Part shown: piece by piece, positions 34,901 to 41,548 of the stretch
Numbering within the stretch: the stretch's first letter is position 1
Layout: the number at the start of each line of letters is the position of its first letter
Origin: Streptomyces lasiicapitis
GTDB lineage: Bacteria > Actinomycetota > Actinomycetes > Streptomycetales > Streptomycetaceae
Reading direction: 5' to 3'
DNA length: 64,000 nt
NCBI RefSeq assembly: GCF_014646335.1
Contig: NZ_BMNG01000009.1
Coordinates: 186,001-250,000 of the forward strand
The notes under the pieces: generated by a model
The model's input: the letters and a program-made list of their open reading frames with translations, nothing else
What the model was told of the DNA's origin: nothing
Databases searched by the model: none
Position numbers and translations under genes: made by a program

Positions 34901-37900
34901 AGCTTGAGGGTCTGGGTGCCCGGGTGACGGTGGCGGCGTGTGATGCGGCGGACCGTGAGGCTTTGGCGGCGGTGCTGGACGCGATTCCGAGCGAGTTCCC
35001 GCTGACCGGTGTGGTGCATACGGCGGGTGTGTTGGACGACGGTGTTGTGGACGCTCTGACGGTGGAGCGGGCGGCTGGGGTGTTGCGTCCGAAGGTGGAC
35101 GCGGCACGGAATCTGCATGAACTGACCGCCGGGATGGACCTGTCGGCCTTCGTGTTGTTCTCCTCGGCGGCGGGCACGTTGGGTGGTCCGGGTCAGGGGA
35201 GTTACGCGGCGGGTAACGCGTATCTCGACGCGTTGGCGTTGCAGCGGCGTGCGGATGGCCTTCCCGCGACCTCGATCGCCTGGGGCGCCTGGGCCGGGAG
35301 TGGTATGGCGGTTGCCGGGGAGCTCGAAGAGCAGATGAGCCGCTCGGGGATGCTGGCCATGTCCCCCGAGCTGGCGATTTCGGCGCTGCACCAGGCGTTG
35401 GACCACGATGAGACGTTCCTCGCCGTCGCGGACATCGACTGGACACGTTTCGAAGCGGACTCTTTCGACACCCCCCTCTTCCGCGAGTTGCGCAGCGCGC
35501 GGACCACGGCCACGGGGAAGCAGTCCACGCCGGGCAGCGCCGACCGTGGGCGGGCGGAACTTCACGACCGGCTGGAAGCTCTGCCCCGGGAGAAGCGCGA
35601 AGCCGCGCTGCGCGATCTGGTGCGTGCCCAGGCCGCCGATGTCCTCGCTCACGACAGCGCGGACGCGGTCGCCTCGGACCGTGCCTTCCGCGACCTCGGA
35701 TTCGACTCGCTGACCGCCGTTGAACTGCGCAATCGGATCGGCGCGGCGACCGGGCTGCGGCTGCCGGTCAGTCTGGTCTTCGACTACCCCACGCCCACGG
35801 TGCTGGCGCGGTTCCTGAACGGCGAGATGTTCGGTGCCGAGGAAGGTGGCGCCGCCGAGATCACGCCGACCCGATCGGACTCGTTCGACGAGCCCATCGC
35901 GATCGTGGCGATGAGCTGCCGCTTCCCTGGCGGCGTGCGGAACCCCGAGCAGCTGTGGGATGTGGTGAACGCCGGAGCCGACACGATCTCCGGATTCCCC
36001 GACGACCGTGGCTGGGACCTCGACGGGCTCTACGACCCCGACCCCGACAAGCCGGGCAAGACCTACGCGCTCACCGGCGGATTCCTGGACAACATCTCCG
36101 ACTTCGACCCGGAATTCTTCGGTATCTCACCGCGTGAGGCCCTGGCCATGGACCCCCAGCAGCGGCTGCTCCTTGAGACGTCCTGGGAGGCGTTCGAGCG
36201 GGCCGGCATCGACCCGGCGGCGTTGCGCGGCAGCCAGGCCGGTGTCTTCATCGGCTCGAACTATCAGGACTACAGCGGCCGGGCGATCAGCGCGCCGGAC
36301 GGTGTGCAGGGCTATCTTGGACTCGGCAGCGCGTCCAGCGTCGCCTCCGGCCGTCTCTCCTACACCTTCGGCTTCGAGGGCCCGGCCGTGACGGTGGACA
36401 CCGCGTGTTCGTCGTCGCTGGTCGCCCTGCACCTGGCCTGCCAGTCGCTGCGCCAGGGCGAGTGCGACATGGCGCTGGCCGGCGGTGTGACGATCATGGC
36501 CACGCCGGGCACGTTCGTCGAGTTCAGCGCCCAGCGTGTGCTGTCGCCGGACGGACGGTGCAAGGCGTTCTCCGCCGAGGCCGATGGCACCGGCTGGTCC
36601 GAGGGTGTGGGCCTGCTCCTTGTGGAGCGGCTGTCGGACGCCCGGCGCCGCGGCCACAAGGTGCTGGCCGTCGTCCGGGGTTCGGCGATCAACCAGGACG
36701 GTGCTTCCAACGGTCTTACGGCGCCGAACGGCCCGTCGCAGCAGCGTGTGATCGGCAAGGCTCTTGAGAACGCGGGTCTGTCGGCCGCCGATGTGGACGC
36801 GGTCGAGGCCCATGGCACGGGCACCTCGCTGGGTGACCCGATCGAGGCGCAGGCGCTGCTGGCCACCTACGGCAAGGAGAAGTCCGAGGACCAGCCGCTG
36901 TGGCTGGGTTCCATCAAGTCGAACATCGGGCACACGCAGGCCGCCGCCGGTGTCGCGGGTGTCATCAAGATGGTGATGGCCATGCGCGAGGGCGTCCTTC
37001 CCAAGACCCTCCACGCGGACGAGCCCTCCCCGCATATCGACTGGACCAGCGGCGCCGTGTCGCTGCTGAACGAGGCGACCGCGTGGCCGGAGACGGACCG
37101 CCCGCGCCGGGCGGCCGTGTCGTCCTTCGGGATCAGCGGCACCAACGCGCACACGATCATCGAGGCGGCCGACCCCGTTGAGTCGCCGTCGCCGGAGACG
37201 GGTGGCGATGCCACCGGTTCGCCGGCCGGTATCACGGTGGTTCCCTGGCTGCTCTCCGGCAGCAACGCCGATGCGCTGAGCGCTCAGGCCGGGCGGCTGC
37301 GCGAGTTCGACGGTGTGCGCACCGCGGACGCCGGTGACGTCGCCGACATCGGCTATTCACTGGCGACCGCCCGTTCCGCCCTGCCCTACCGCGCCGCTGT
37401 GGTCGCGGAGGACCCGGCGCAGTTCCGCTCCGGGCTCGAAGCGCTGGCGGAGAGCAGGAACGCGGCCACGCTGATCCAGGGCGTGGCACGGGCCGAGCAC
37501 AAGACGGCGTTCCTGTTCTCGGGCCAGGGTGCGCAGCGGCTCGGCATGGGCCGGGAGCTGTACGACGCCTTCCCGGTGTTCGCCCAGGCGCTGGACGAGG
37601 TGTGCGCGTATCTCGATATGCTGCTCGACCGTCCGCTGACCGAGGTGATGTTCGCGGCCGAGGGCAGTGCCGACGCCGAACTGCTGAACCAGACGGCGTT
37701 CACCCAGCCCGCGCTCTTCGCCATCGAAGTGGCGCTCTACCGGCTCCTGGAGCACTGGGGCATCACCCCGGATGTGCTGATCGGCCACTCCATCGGTGAG
37801 ATCGCCGCCGCCCACGTGGCCGGGGTGTTCTCCCTGGAGGACGCGTGCGCCCTGGTGGCGGCCCGTGGCCGGCTGATGCAGGCGCTGCCCGAAGGCGGCG

Positions 37901-40900
37901 CGATGGTGGCCGTCCAGGCGCCCGAGGAGGAGGTCGCCGCGTCGCTGGCCGGTCGTGAGGCCGAGGTGAGCATCGCGGCCGTCAACGGCCCCACGGCCGT
38001 GGTCATCGCGGGCGACGAGCCCGCCGTGCTGGAGATCGCCGGACAGTGGGAGCGAGAGGGCCGCAAGACACGCCGCCTGCGGGTCAGCCACGCCTTCCAC
38101 TCCCCGCGCATGGACGGTGTGCTCGGTGACTTCCGGAAGGTCGTCGAGGGGCTGTTGTTCGCCCCGCCGACCATCTCCCTGGTCTCCAATGTCACCGGTA
38201 CCCCGGCCGACGCTGACGAGGTGTGCTCGCCGGAGTACTGGGTCCGGCATGTGCGCGAGGCCGTGCGGTTCGCGGACGGGGTGCGGACCCTGGAGAACCT
38301 GGGCGTGACCTCGTTCGTCGAGGTGGGCCCGGACGGTGTGCTCACCGCGATGGCGCAGGACTGCCTGACGGCCGCAGAATCCGATGGCGCGGTCGCTCCC
38401 GCCCTCGTACCCGTGCTGCGCAAGGACCGGCCCGAGCTCCATTCGCTGACCATGGCGCTGGCCGAACTCCACGTCCACGGCGCCACGGTGAAGTGGGACG
38501 CGGTGTTCGCCGGGCATGGCGCCCGGCGGGTGGAACTGCCCACCTACGCGTTCCAGCGGCAGCGCTACTGGCTCGAAGCCGCGCCGACCACCAGTGGAGA
38601 TGTGACATCGGCCGGCCTGGACTCGCCCGACCATCCGCTCCTCGGCGCCGCCGTCGCCGTGGCCGAAACCGACACCTACCTGTTCACCGGGCGCCTGTCG
38701 GTCGCCACTCAGCCGTGGCTGGCCGACCACGCCTTCGCGGACACCGTTCTCTTCCCCGGCACGGCCTTCGTGGAACTGGCCCTGCGCGCGGCCGAGCAGG
38801 TGGGCTGCGAGCGGGTGGAGGAACTGACCATCGAAATGCCGTTGGTCCTGCCCGTGCGCGGCGCGGTCCAGATCCAGCTCGCCGTGGGCGAGCCCGACGA
38901 GTCCGGAGCCCGCTCGCTCAACCTGTACTCCAGGCCCGAGGACGCCCAGCCGGACGACCCCTGGACACGTCATACGACCGGCCTGCTCAGCAGGGACCCG
39001 TCCACCACGGCACCGGAGTCCGTGGCCGCCGACTTCGCCGTGTGGCCGCCTGTGGAGGCGAAGGCCATCGACGTGGCGGATCTCTACGACCGGTTCATCG
39101 ACGTCGGCTTCGCCTACGGCCCGGCCTTCCAGGGGCTGCGCGCCGCCTGGCGCCGTGGCGACGAGATCTTCGCCGAGGTCGACCTGCCCGAGGCGCAGAA
39201 CGGTGAGGCCGCGCGCTACGGTCTCCACCCGGCGCTGCTCGACGCGTCTCTGCACACCGTGGCGTTCAAGCCGTCCGGCAGCGACGGCAGCACCCTCCCG
39301 TTCTCATGGAACGGCGTGACCCTCCACGCAAGCGGCGCGTCCGCGCTGCGCGTACGGCTGACGAGCGTCGGCGAGGACACGGTCTCCCTGCATGTCACCG
39401 ACACCTCCGGCGCGCTCGTCGCCTCGGTCGACTCCCTCGTACTGCGGCCCGTGGCCCCGGAGCAGGTCAACTCCGCCCAGCCGCACGAGTCGCTGTACCA
39501 GGTCGAATGGGTGCCGACCGCCCCGGAGACGAGCGGCGCGGCCACCGGGCGCTGGGCGCTCGTCGGACCCGACCAGGCCGAGCTGACCGGCGTCCTCGGA
39601 TCGGCCGATGTCACCATGGACACCTACCCGGACTTCGCGGCCCTGGCCGAGGCCATCGACGCGGGCGCGACCTCGCCCGACGTCGTACTCGCCACGAACG
39701 TGTCCCGCACCGGCCGGACACGGGAACTGGCACAGGCGGTACGGGAAGCCGGCCACCACGCCCTCGACCTGCTCAAGAGCTGGCTGGCCGACAACCGCCT
39801 CGGCGCCTCCCGGCTGGTGTTCCTCACCCAGGGGGCCATCGTCGCGGGCGACGACACCGATGTGGCCGACCCCGCCAGTGCGGCCGTCTGGGGCCTGGTG
39901 CGCTCGGCCCAGTCCGAGAATCCCGGCCGGTTCGTCCTGGCCGACCTGGACGACCAGGAAGGCTCGCGCCGGATCCTCCCCGCGGCGCTCACCACCGACG
40001 AACCACAGATCGTGGTCCGGAACGGCACGGTCCTGGCCGGCAGGCTGGCCCGGGTAGCGGCGCGCGACAGCGCGTCCGAGCAGGGCGGCGCGCGGTCGGC
40101 CACGACCGGCGTCACCTGGGACCCGCAGGGCACCGTCCTGGTCACCGGGGCGGCATCCGGCCTCGGCGGCCTGGTCGCCAAGCACCTCGTCGGCGAGCAC
40201 GGCGTCCGCCACCTCGTGCTGGTCAGCCGCCGCGGCCTCGCCGCGGACGGCGCGGCCGAACTGCGGACGGAGCTCACGGACCTCGGCGCCCATGCTGTGG
40301 TCGCCGCCTGTGACACCGCCGACCGCGACTCCCTCGCCGCGCTCCTGGCCTCCCTGCCGGACGAACACCCGCTCACCGCCGTGGTGCACACCGCCGGAGT
40401 GCTGGACGATGGCGTCGTCGAAGCCCTCACCCCCGGGCGGGTCGACCGTGTGCTGCGGCCCAAGGTGGACGCGGTGCTCAATCTGCATGAGCTGACCGCC
40501 GGTCTCGACCTGTCCGCGTTCGTGCTCTTCTCCTCGCTCTCCGGGACCCTCGGCGGCACCGGCCAGGCCAACTACGCGGCCGCCAACGCCTTCCTGGACG
40601 CGTTCGCCCACCGGCGCAGGGCCGAGGGCCTTCCCGCCCAGTCGCTCGCCTGGGGCCTGTGGGAGGAGCGCAGCGGCATGACCGGCAAGCTGGACGAGGC
40701 CCATATGCGGCGCCTCGCCCGCGAAGGCGTGACCCCGATGTCCTCCGAGGAGGCCCTGGCCCTGTTCGACACCGCTTGCGGTATCGACGCGGCCACCCTG
40801 GTCCCGGCACGGCTCAACGCCGCGGCGTGGCGAGCCCAGGACGGGCCGATCCCGGCGCTGCTGCGGGGCATCATCCGGACCACGGCTCGACGCGGCGCCG

Positions 40901-41466
40901 CGAAGGCGTCCACGGGCGGCTCCGGTGCCAACCCCGCCGACCTGCGTCGCCGTATCGGCTCGATGAACCCCGCCGCCCGGCAGCAGGCGCTCCTCGAACT
41001 GGTCACGGAGCACGCGGCCATGGCACTGGGCCACGACAGCCCGCGCATGATCGCCCCTGACCGTGGCTTCCTCGAGCTCGGCTTCGACTCGCTGACCGCG
41101 GTCGGACTGCGCAACCAGCTGGGCACGGTGACCGGCCTGCGGCTCCCCGCCACCCTGCTGTTCGACTACACGACGTCCAGGGCGCTGGCCGGCTACCTGG
41201 CACAGGTGCTTGTCGCGGAAGAGCCGGACGCATCGCTGGTGCTGCCGGTTCTGTCGGAGCTGGAGAAGTTGGAGAGCTCAATCGCCGAGGTGGTGGCGGA
41301 CGAAGCCGCCACGGCACGTCTCACCTCGCGCTTGCAGCAGGTCCTGGCGAAGCTGACCGCGGGGCAGCAGGCGGAGACGGCGAATGGTGGGGTCGCCGCC
41401 GCCGACACGTTCGAGTCGGCGACCGACGACGAGATCTTCGACTTCCTCGACGAGGAGCTCTCGTGA
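25909..41466 (+). CDS. Modular type I PKS, three extension modules (M1-M3)
   Basis: About 5185 aa. ATG 25909 is chosen because GGAG lies 6 nt upstream, the same arrangement as in the third PKS gene; an in-frame GTG at 25897 is the alternative. The N-terminus is a class 1 docking coiled coil (NKAVEALRKSFKEIERLRRQNRQL), so the protein accepts a chain from another PKS. Domains: KS-AT-DH-KR-ACP, KS-AT-KR-ACP, KS-AT-DH-KR-ACP, then a C-terminal docking region (LSELEKLESSIAEVV... to ATDDEIFDFLDEELS). All three KS have the active Cys in DTACSS; none is a KSQ. AT specificities by motif are methylmalonyl, methylmalonyl, malonyl. No ER or thioesterase. The enzyme adds three units and hands the chain to the next PKS. 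Confidence 0.97.
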   Translation: MPAASNQNKAVEALRKSFKEIERLRRQNRQLVSSATEPIAIIGMACRFPGGVNSPEALWRLVADGSDAISPFPTNRGWDVEGIYNPDPEHPGTSYVREGGFLHDADQFDSAFFGIPPREALAMDPQQRLLLETSWEVMERAGIDPASLRGSQTGVFTGAMHTTYASEAAQIPDEIEPYLHNGATTSIASGRVSYTFGFEGPALTVDTACSSALVALHLAAQALRQGECSMALVGGATVMVSPKGFVTFSRQRGLAADGRCKAFADAADGTTWSEGIGVLLVERLSDARRNGHQILAVVRGSAVNQDGASNGLTAPNGPSQRRVIRQALENCELTTSQIDAVEAHGTGTTLGDPIEAQALLATYGQDRPEGRPLWLGSLKSNLGHAQAAAGVAGVIKMVMAMRHGVLPKTLHVDAPSSHVDWSEGEIELLTESRPWPETGEPRRVGVSSFGVSGTNAHVILEQAPEVEAAEAEAAEEPADGGVAGPVAWVVSGKSDTALRAQAGRLREFVAERPELGAADVALSLATTRFAFEQRAVVTGTSREELLERLEAVAEGAKLPGVVWGKDAETPGRSVFVFPGQGAQWLGMAVELLESSPVFAEAIGECESALSAYVDWSLTDVLRGADGAPGFDRVDVVQPVLFAVMVSLAKLWRSVGVEPDAVMGHSQGEIAAACVAGALSLEDAAKVVTLRSQAIAAGLAGRGGMVSVGLPVDQARERIAAWNGAISVAAVNGPGSVVVSGDAGALDEMVTQLEGEEIRVRRVPVDYASHSAHVEEIREELLKVLADIAPRSSEVPFYSTVSGELVDTADLDAGYWYRNLRQTVELESTTRLLLDEGHTVFIEVSPHPVLTLPVQQTVEAAEAQAVVVGTLRRDEGGPERFLTSAAELYVSGASVDWRKVFAGHGARQIDLPTYAFQRERFWLDAPAGVGDVGSVGLGSLGHPLLGAVVSLASGGGVLLSGRLSLATHEWLADHAVHGVVLLPGTAFVELVVLAGDQVGCGRVEELILEAPLIVPEKGGVHLQVEVEEADASGFREVSVFSREEAEGEGAAWTRHAHGLLGSAAPGSEARFDFGVWPPVGAELVDVSGEYARAAENGLEYGPVFQGLRRAWRRDGEVFAEVGLPEGERERAGLFGLHPALFDAALHAMGVSEGLAGGSGSLLPFSWRGFALEAVGATSLRVRLASAGAGSDAVSVLVADESGRGVASVESLVLRPVDADQLNAAGGVARDALFQVEWVDAPGVVVAGEVAPRTEVVRVVSGGSDVVSEVYGRVLEVLERVQAWVADEDLAGERLVVVTRGAVDAGDGVRDMAGAAVWGLVRSAQSENPGRLVLVDTDDVDGVDGLLPGVLALGEEQVVVRSGAVRVPRLGRSLPSGDAPESGVFGAGAVLVTGGTGVLGGLVARHLVARHDVRKLVLLSRRGAEAEGATELRAELEASGAEVVIAACDAADRQALAGVLSGLPAGFALSGVVHAAGVLDDGLLTSLTRERVEPVLRAKVDAAWNLHELTEGLDLSAFVLFSSATGVLGGAGQSNYAAANVFLDGLASWRRTQGLPGVSMAWGLWAEASGMTGHLGEDDVQRISRSGLVPLATNEGLELFDAALISAAVVPVLFRLDIPALRAQGAELPALFRNVVPGMTVRRVVGAGAADVDDIAARLRRRLAGMSEADQEQFLLEELIRVQAAAALGHAKSDTVEVGRPFKELGFDSLTAVELRNRLSAETGLRLPATLVFDYPNPTVLAGYLRSEILGAQETAIAAPTADGSANTPAHTDDDPIAIVAMSCRFPGGVRTPEELWHLVMGGTDATASLPSNRGWDLETTYDPDPAREGTYYARNGGFLYDADQFDPAFFGISPREALSMDPQQRLLLETSWEAFERAGIDPESAKGSRTGVFVGVVYNDYGTRLQGNAPEGFEGYLGTGSAGSVASGRISYTLGLEGPAVTVDTACSSSLVALHLAVQALRQGECDLALAGGATVMSTQAGLVDFSRQRALSADGKCKAFSNGADGFGFAEGVGLLLVERLSDARRNGHEVLALVRGSAVNQDGASNGLTAPNGPSQQRVIRAALKTARLSGAEVDVVEAHGTGTSLGDPIEAQALLATYGQDRPAEQPLWLGSVKSNIGHSQAAAGVAGVIKMVMAMRHGVLPKSLHIDEPSQHVDWSAGDIALLTEATAWPESGHPRRAGVSSFGVSGTNSHAILEEAPEAEAADDAEAEVADGPVAWLVSGRSQEGLRAQAGRLREFVAGRPELDAADVALSLVSSRSVFEHRGVVTGAGREELLARLGVLAGDEVASGVTRGVADVRGRSVFVFPGQGAQWAGMAVELLESSPVFAEAVGECETALSAYVDWSLTDVLRGAEGAPGFDRVDVVQPVLFAVMVSLAKLWRSVGVEPDAVMGHSQGEIAAACVAGALSLEDAAKVVALRSQAIAVGLAGRGGMVSVGLPVDQARERIAAWGGAISVAAVNGPGSVVVSGDAGALDEMVAQLEGEEIRVRRVPVDYASHSAHVEEIRDELLRVLADLRPRTSEVPFYSTVFGELVDTAALDAEYWYRNLRQTVELEATTRTLLGTGHGVFIEVSPHPVLTLPVQQTVEAAEAQAVVVGTLRRDEGGAERFLTSVAELHVNGGAVDWRKVFAGHRARRVELPTYAFQRQRYWLDAVSAAEVAAAGDGLSADAVDTRFWEAVEREDLEALARTLEVEDEEQQSSLTALLPALSSWRRQRREQNTVGSWRYKAVWKPLASASESTLSGTWLVVVSEACGDETLAAAVLDGLTGRGAHVVSVVVGAADDREVVAERLRGALDGAGVESSGVAGVFSLLALDEAGHPTFGVVPGGLAALVGLVQGLGDAGVVAPLWCGTRGAVSVGRSDRLVSPVQSMVWGLGRIVGAEYPQRWGGVVDLPETLDERAVSRLAGVLAGAEGEDQVAVRGSGVFAKRMVRAAAAEDAEGRGPWQSRGSVLVTGGTGALGGHVARWLARTGAEHLVLTSRRGMEAGGAVELKAELEGLGARVTVAACDAADREALAAVLDAIPSEFPLTGVVHTAGVLDDGVVDALTVERAAGVLRPKVDAARNLHELTAGMDLSAFVLFSSAAGTLGGPGQGSYAAGNAYLDALALQRRADGLPATSIAWGAWAGSGMAVAGELEEQMSRSGMLAMSPELAISALHQALDHDETFLAVADIDWTRFEADSFDTPLFRELRSARTTATGKQSTPGSADRGRAELHDRLEALPREKREAALRDLVRAQAADVLAHDSADAVASDRAFRDLGFDSLTAVELRNRIGAATGLRLPVSLVFDYPTPTVLARFLNGEMFGAEEGGAAEITPTRSDSFDEPIAIVAMSCRFPGGVRNPEQLWDVVNAGADTISGFPDDRGWDLDGLYDPDPDKPGKTYALTGGFLDNISDFDPEFFGISPREALAMDPQQRLLLETSWEAFERAGIDPAALRGSQAGVFIGSNYQDYSGRAISAPDGVQGYLGLGSASSVASGRLSYTFGFEGPAVTVDTACSSSLVALHLACQSLRQGECDMALAGGVTIMATPGTFVEFSAQRVLSPDGRCKAFSAEADGTGWSEGVGLLLVERLSDARRRGHKVLAVVRGSAINQDGASNGLTAPNGPSQQRVIGKALENAGLSAADVDAVEAHGTGTSLGDPIEAQALLATYGKEKSEDQPLWLGSIKSNIGHTQAAAGVAGVIKMVMAMREGVLPKTLHADEPSPHIDWTSGAVSLLNEATAWPETDRPRRAAVSSFGISGTNAHTIIEAADPVESPSPETGGDATGSPAGITVVPWLLSGSNADALSAQAGRLREFDGVRTADAGDVADIGYSLATARSALPYRAAVVAEDPAQFRSGLEALAESRNAATLIQGVARAEHKTAFLFSGQGAQRLGMGRELYDAFPVFAQALDEVCAYLDMLLDRPLTEVMFAAEGSADAELLNQTAFTQPALFAIEVALYRLLEHWGITPDVLIGHSIGEIAAAHVAGVFSLEDACALVAARGRLMQALPEGGAMVAVQAPEEEVAASLAGREAEVSIAAVNGPTAVVIAGDEPAVLEIAGQWEREGRKTRRLRVSHAFHSPRMDGVLGDFRKVVEGLLFAPPTISLVSNVTGTPADADEVCSPEYWVRHVREAVRFADGVRTLENLGVTSFVEVGPDGVLTAMAQDCLTAAESDGAVAPALVPVLRKDRPELHSLTMALAELHVHGATVKWDAVFAGHGARRVELPTYAFQRQRYWLEAAPTTSGDVTSAGLDSPDHPLLGAAVAVAETDTYLFTGRLSVATQPWLADHAFADTVLFPGTAFVELALRAAEQVGCERVEELTIEMPLVLPVRGAVQIQLAVGEPDESGARSLNLYSRPEDAQPDDPWTRHTTGLLSRDPSTTAPESVAADFAVWPPVEAKAIDVADLYDRFIDVGFAYGPAFQGLRAAWRRGDEIFAEVDLPEAQNGEAARYGLHPALLDASLHTVAFKPSGSDGSTLPFSWNGVTLHASGASALRVRLTSVGEDTVSLHVTDTSGALVASVDSLVLRPVAPEQVNSAQPHESLYQVEWVPTAPETSGAATGRWALVGPDQAELTGVLGSADVTMDTYPDFAALAEAIDAGATSPDVVLATNVSRTGRTRELAQAVREAGHHALDLLKSWLADNRLGASRLVFLTQGAIVAGDDTDVADPASAAVWGLVRSAQSENPGRFVLADLDDQEGSRRILPAALTTDEPQIVVRNGTVLAGRLARVAARDSASEQGGARSATTGVTWDPQGTVLVTGAASGLGGLVAKHLVGEHGVRHLVLVSRRGLAADGAAELRTELTDLGAHAVVAACDTADRDSLAALLASLPDEHPLTAVVHTAGVLDDGVVEALTPGRVDRVLRPKVDAVLNLHELTAGLDLSAFVLFSSLSGTLGGTGQANYAAANAFLDAFAHRRRAEGLPAQSLAWGLWEERSGMTGKLDEAHMRRLAREGVTPMSSEEALALFDTACGIDAATLVPARLNAAAWRAQDGPIPALLRGIIRTTARRGAAKASTGGSGANPADLRRRIGSMNPAARQQALLELVTEHAAMALGHDSPRMIAPDRGFLELGFDSLTAVGLRNQLGTVTGLRLPATLLFDYTTSRALAGYLAQVLVAEEPDASLVLPVLSELEKLESSIAEVVADEAATARLTSRLQQVLAKLTAGQQAETANGGVAAADTFESATDDEIFDFLDEELS
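26017..31170 (+). other. PKS module 1: KS-AT(methylmalonyl)-DH-KR-ACP
   Basis: KS 26017-27290, Cys codon 26533. AT from about 27628 with GHSQGE and YASH (28204-28215), the methylmalonyl signature. DH from 28726 with an intact HAVHGVVLLPG (His codon 28825) and HPALFDAALH. KR from about 30061 with TGGTGVLGG, LDD (B-type) and a complete Ser-Tyr-Asn set. ACP Ser codon 31027. Expected unit: 2-methyl enoyl. Confidence 0.93.
31225..35850 (+). other. PKS module 2: KS-AT(methylmalonyl)-KR-ACP
   Basis: KS with Cys codon 31744; AT from about 32815 with YASH at 33397-33408; no DH. KR from about 34762 with TGGTGALGG and HTAGVLDDG (B-type). ACP Ser codon 35707. Expected unit: 2-methyl-3-hydroxy. Confidence 0.93.
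35890..41210 (+). other. PKS module 3: KS-AT(malonyl)-DH(altered)-KR-ACP
   Basis: KS Cys codon 36406. AT from about 37501 with GHSIGE and HAFH (38089-38100), the malonyl signature. DH from about 38628; the active-site motif reads HAFADTVLFPG, with Asp (38740-38742) where Gly is expected. KR from about 40129 has TGAASGLGG instead of TGGTGxLGG but keeps LDD and the Ser-Tyr-Asn set. ACP Ser codon 41089. Expected unit: alkene if DH works, otherwise a hydroxyl. Confidence 0.9.
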
Positions 41467-41548
41467 CGCGGACGCCCCCGTCCCCGGAAGTTACCGGCCG
41501 AAGGCTTTCCACCCCTGTCCGGGGTGCTCAGAGGAGTGACAAGAAACG

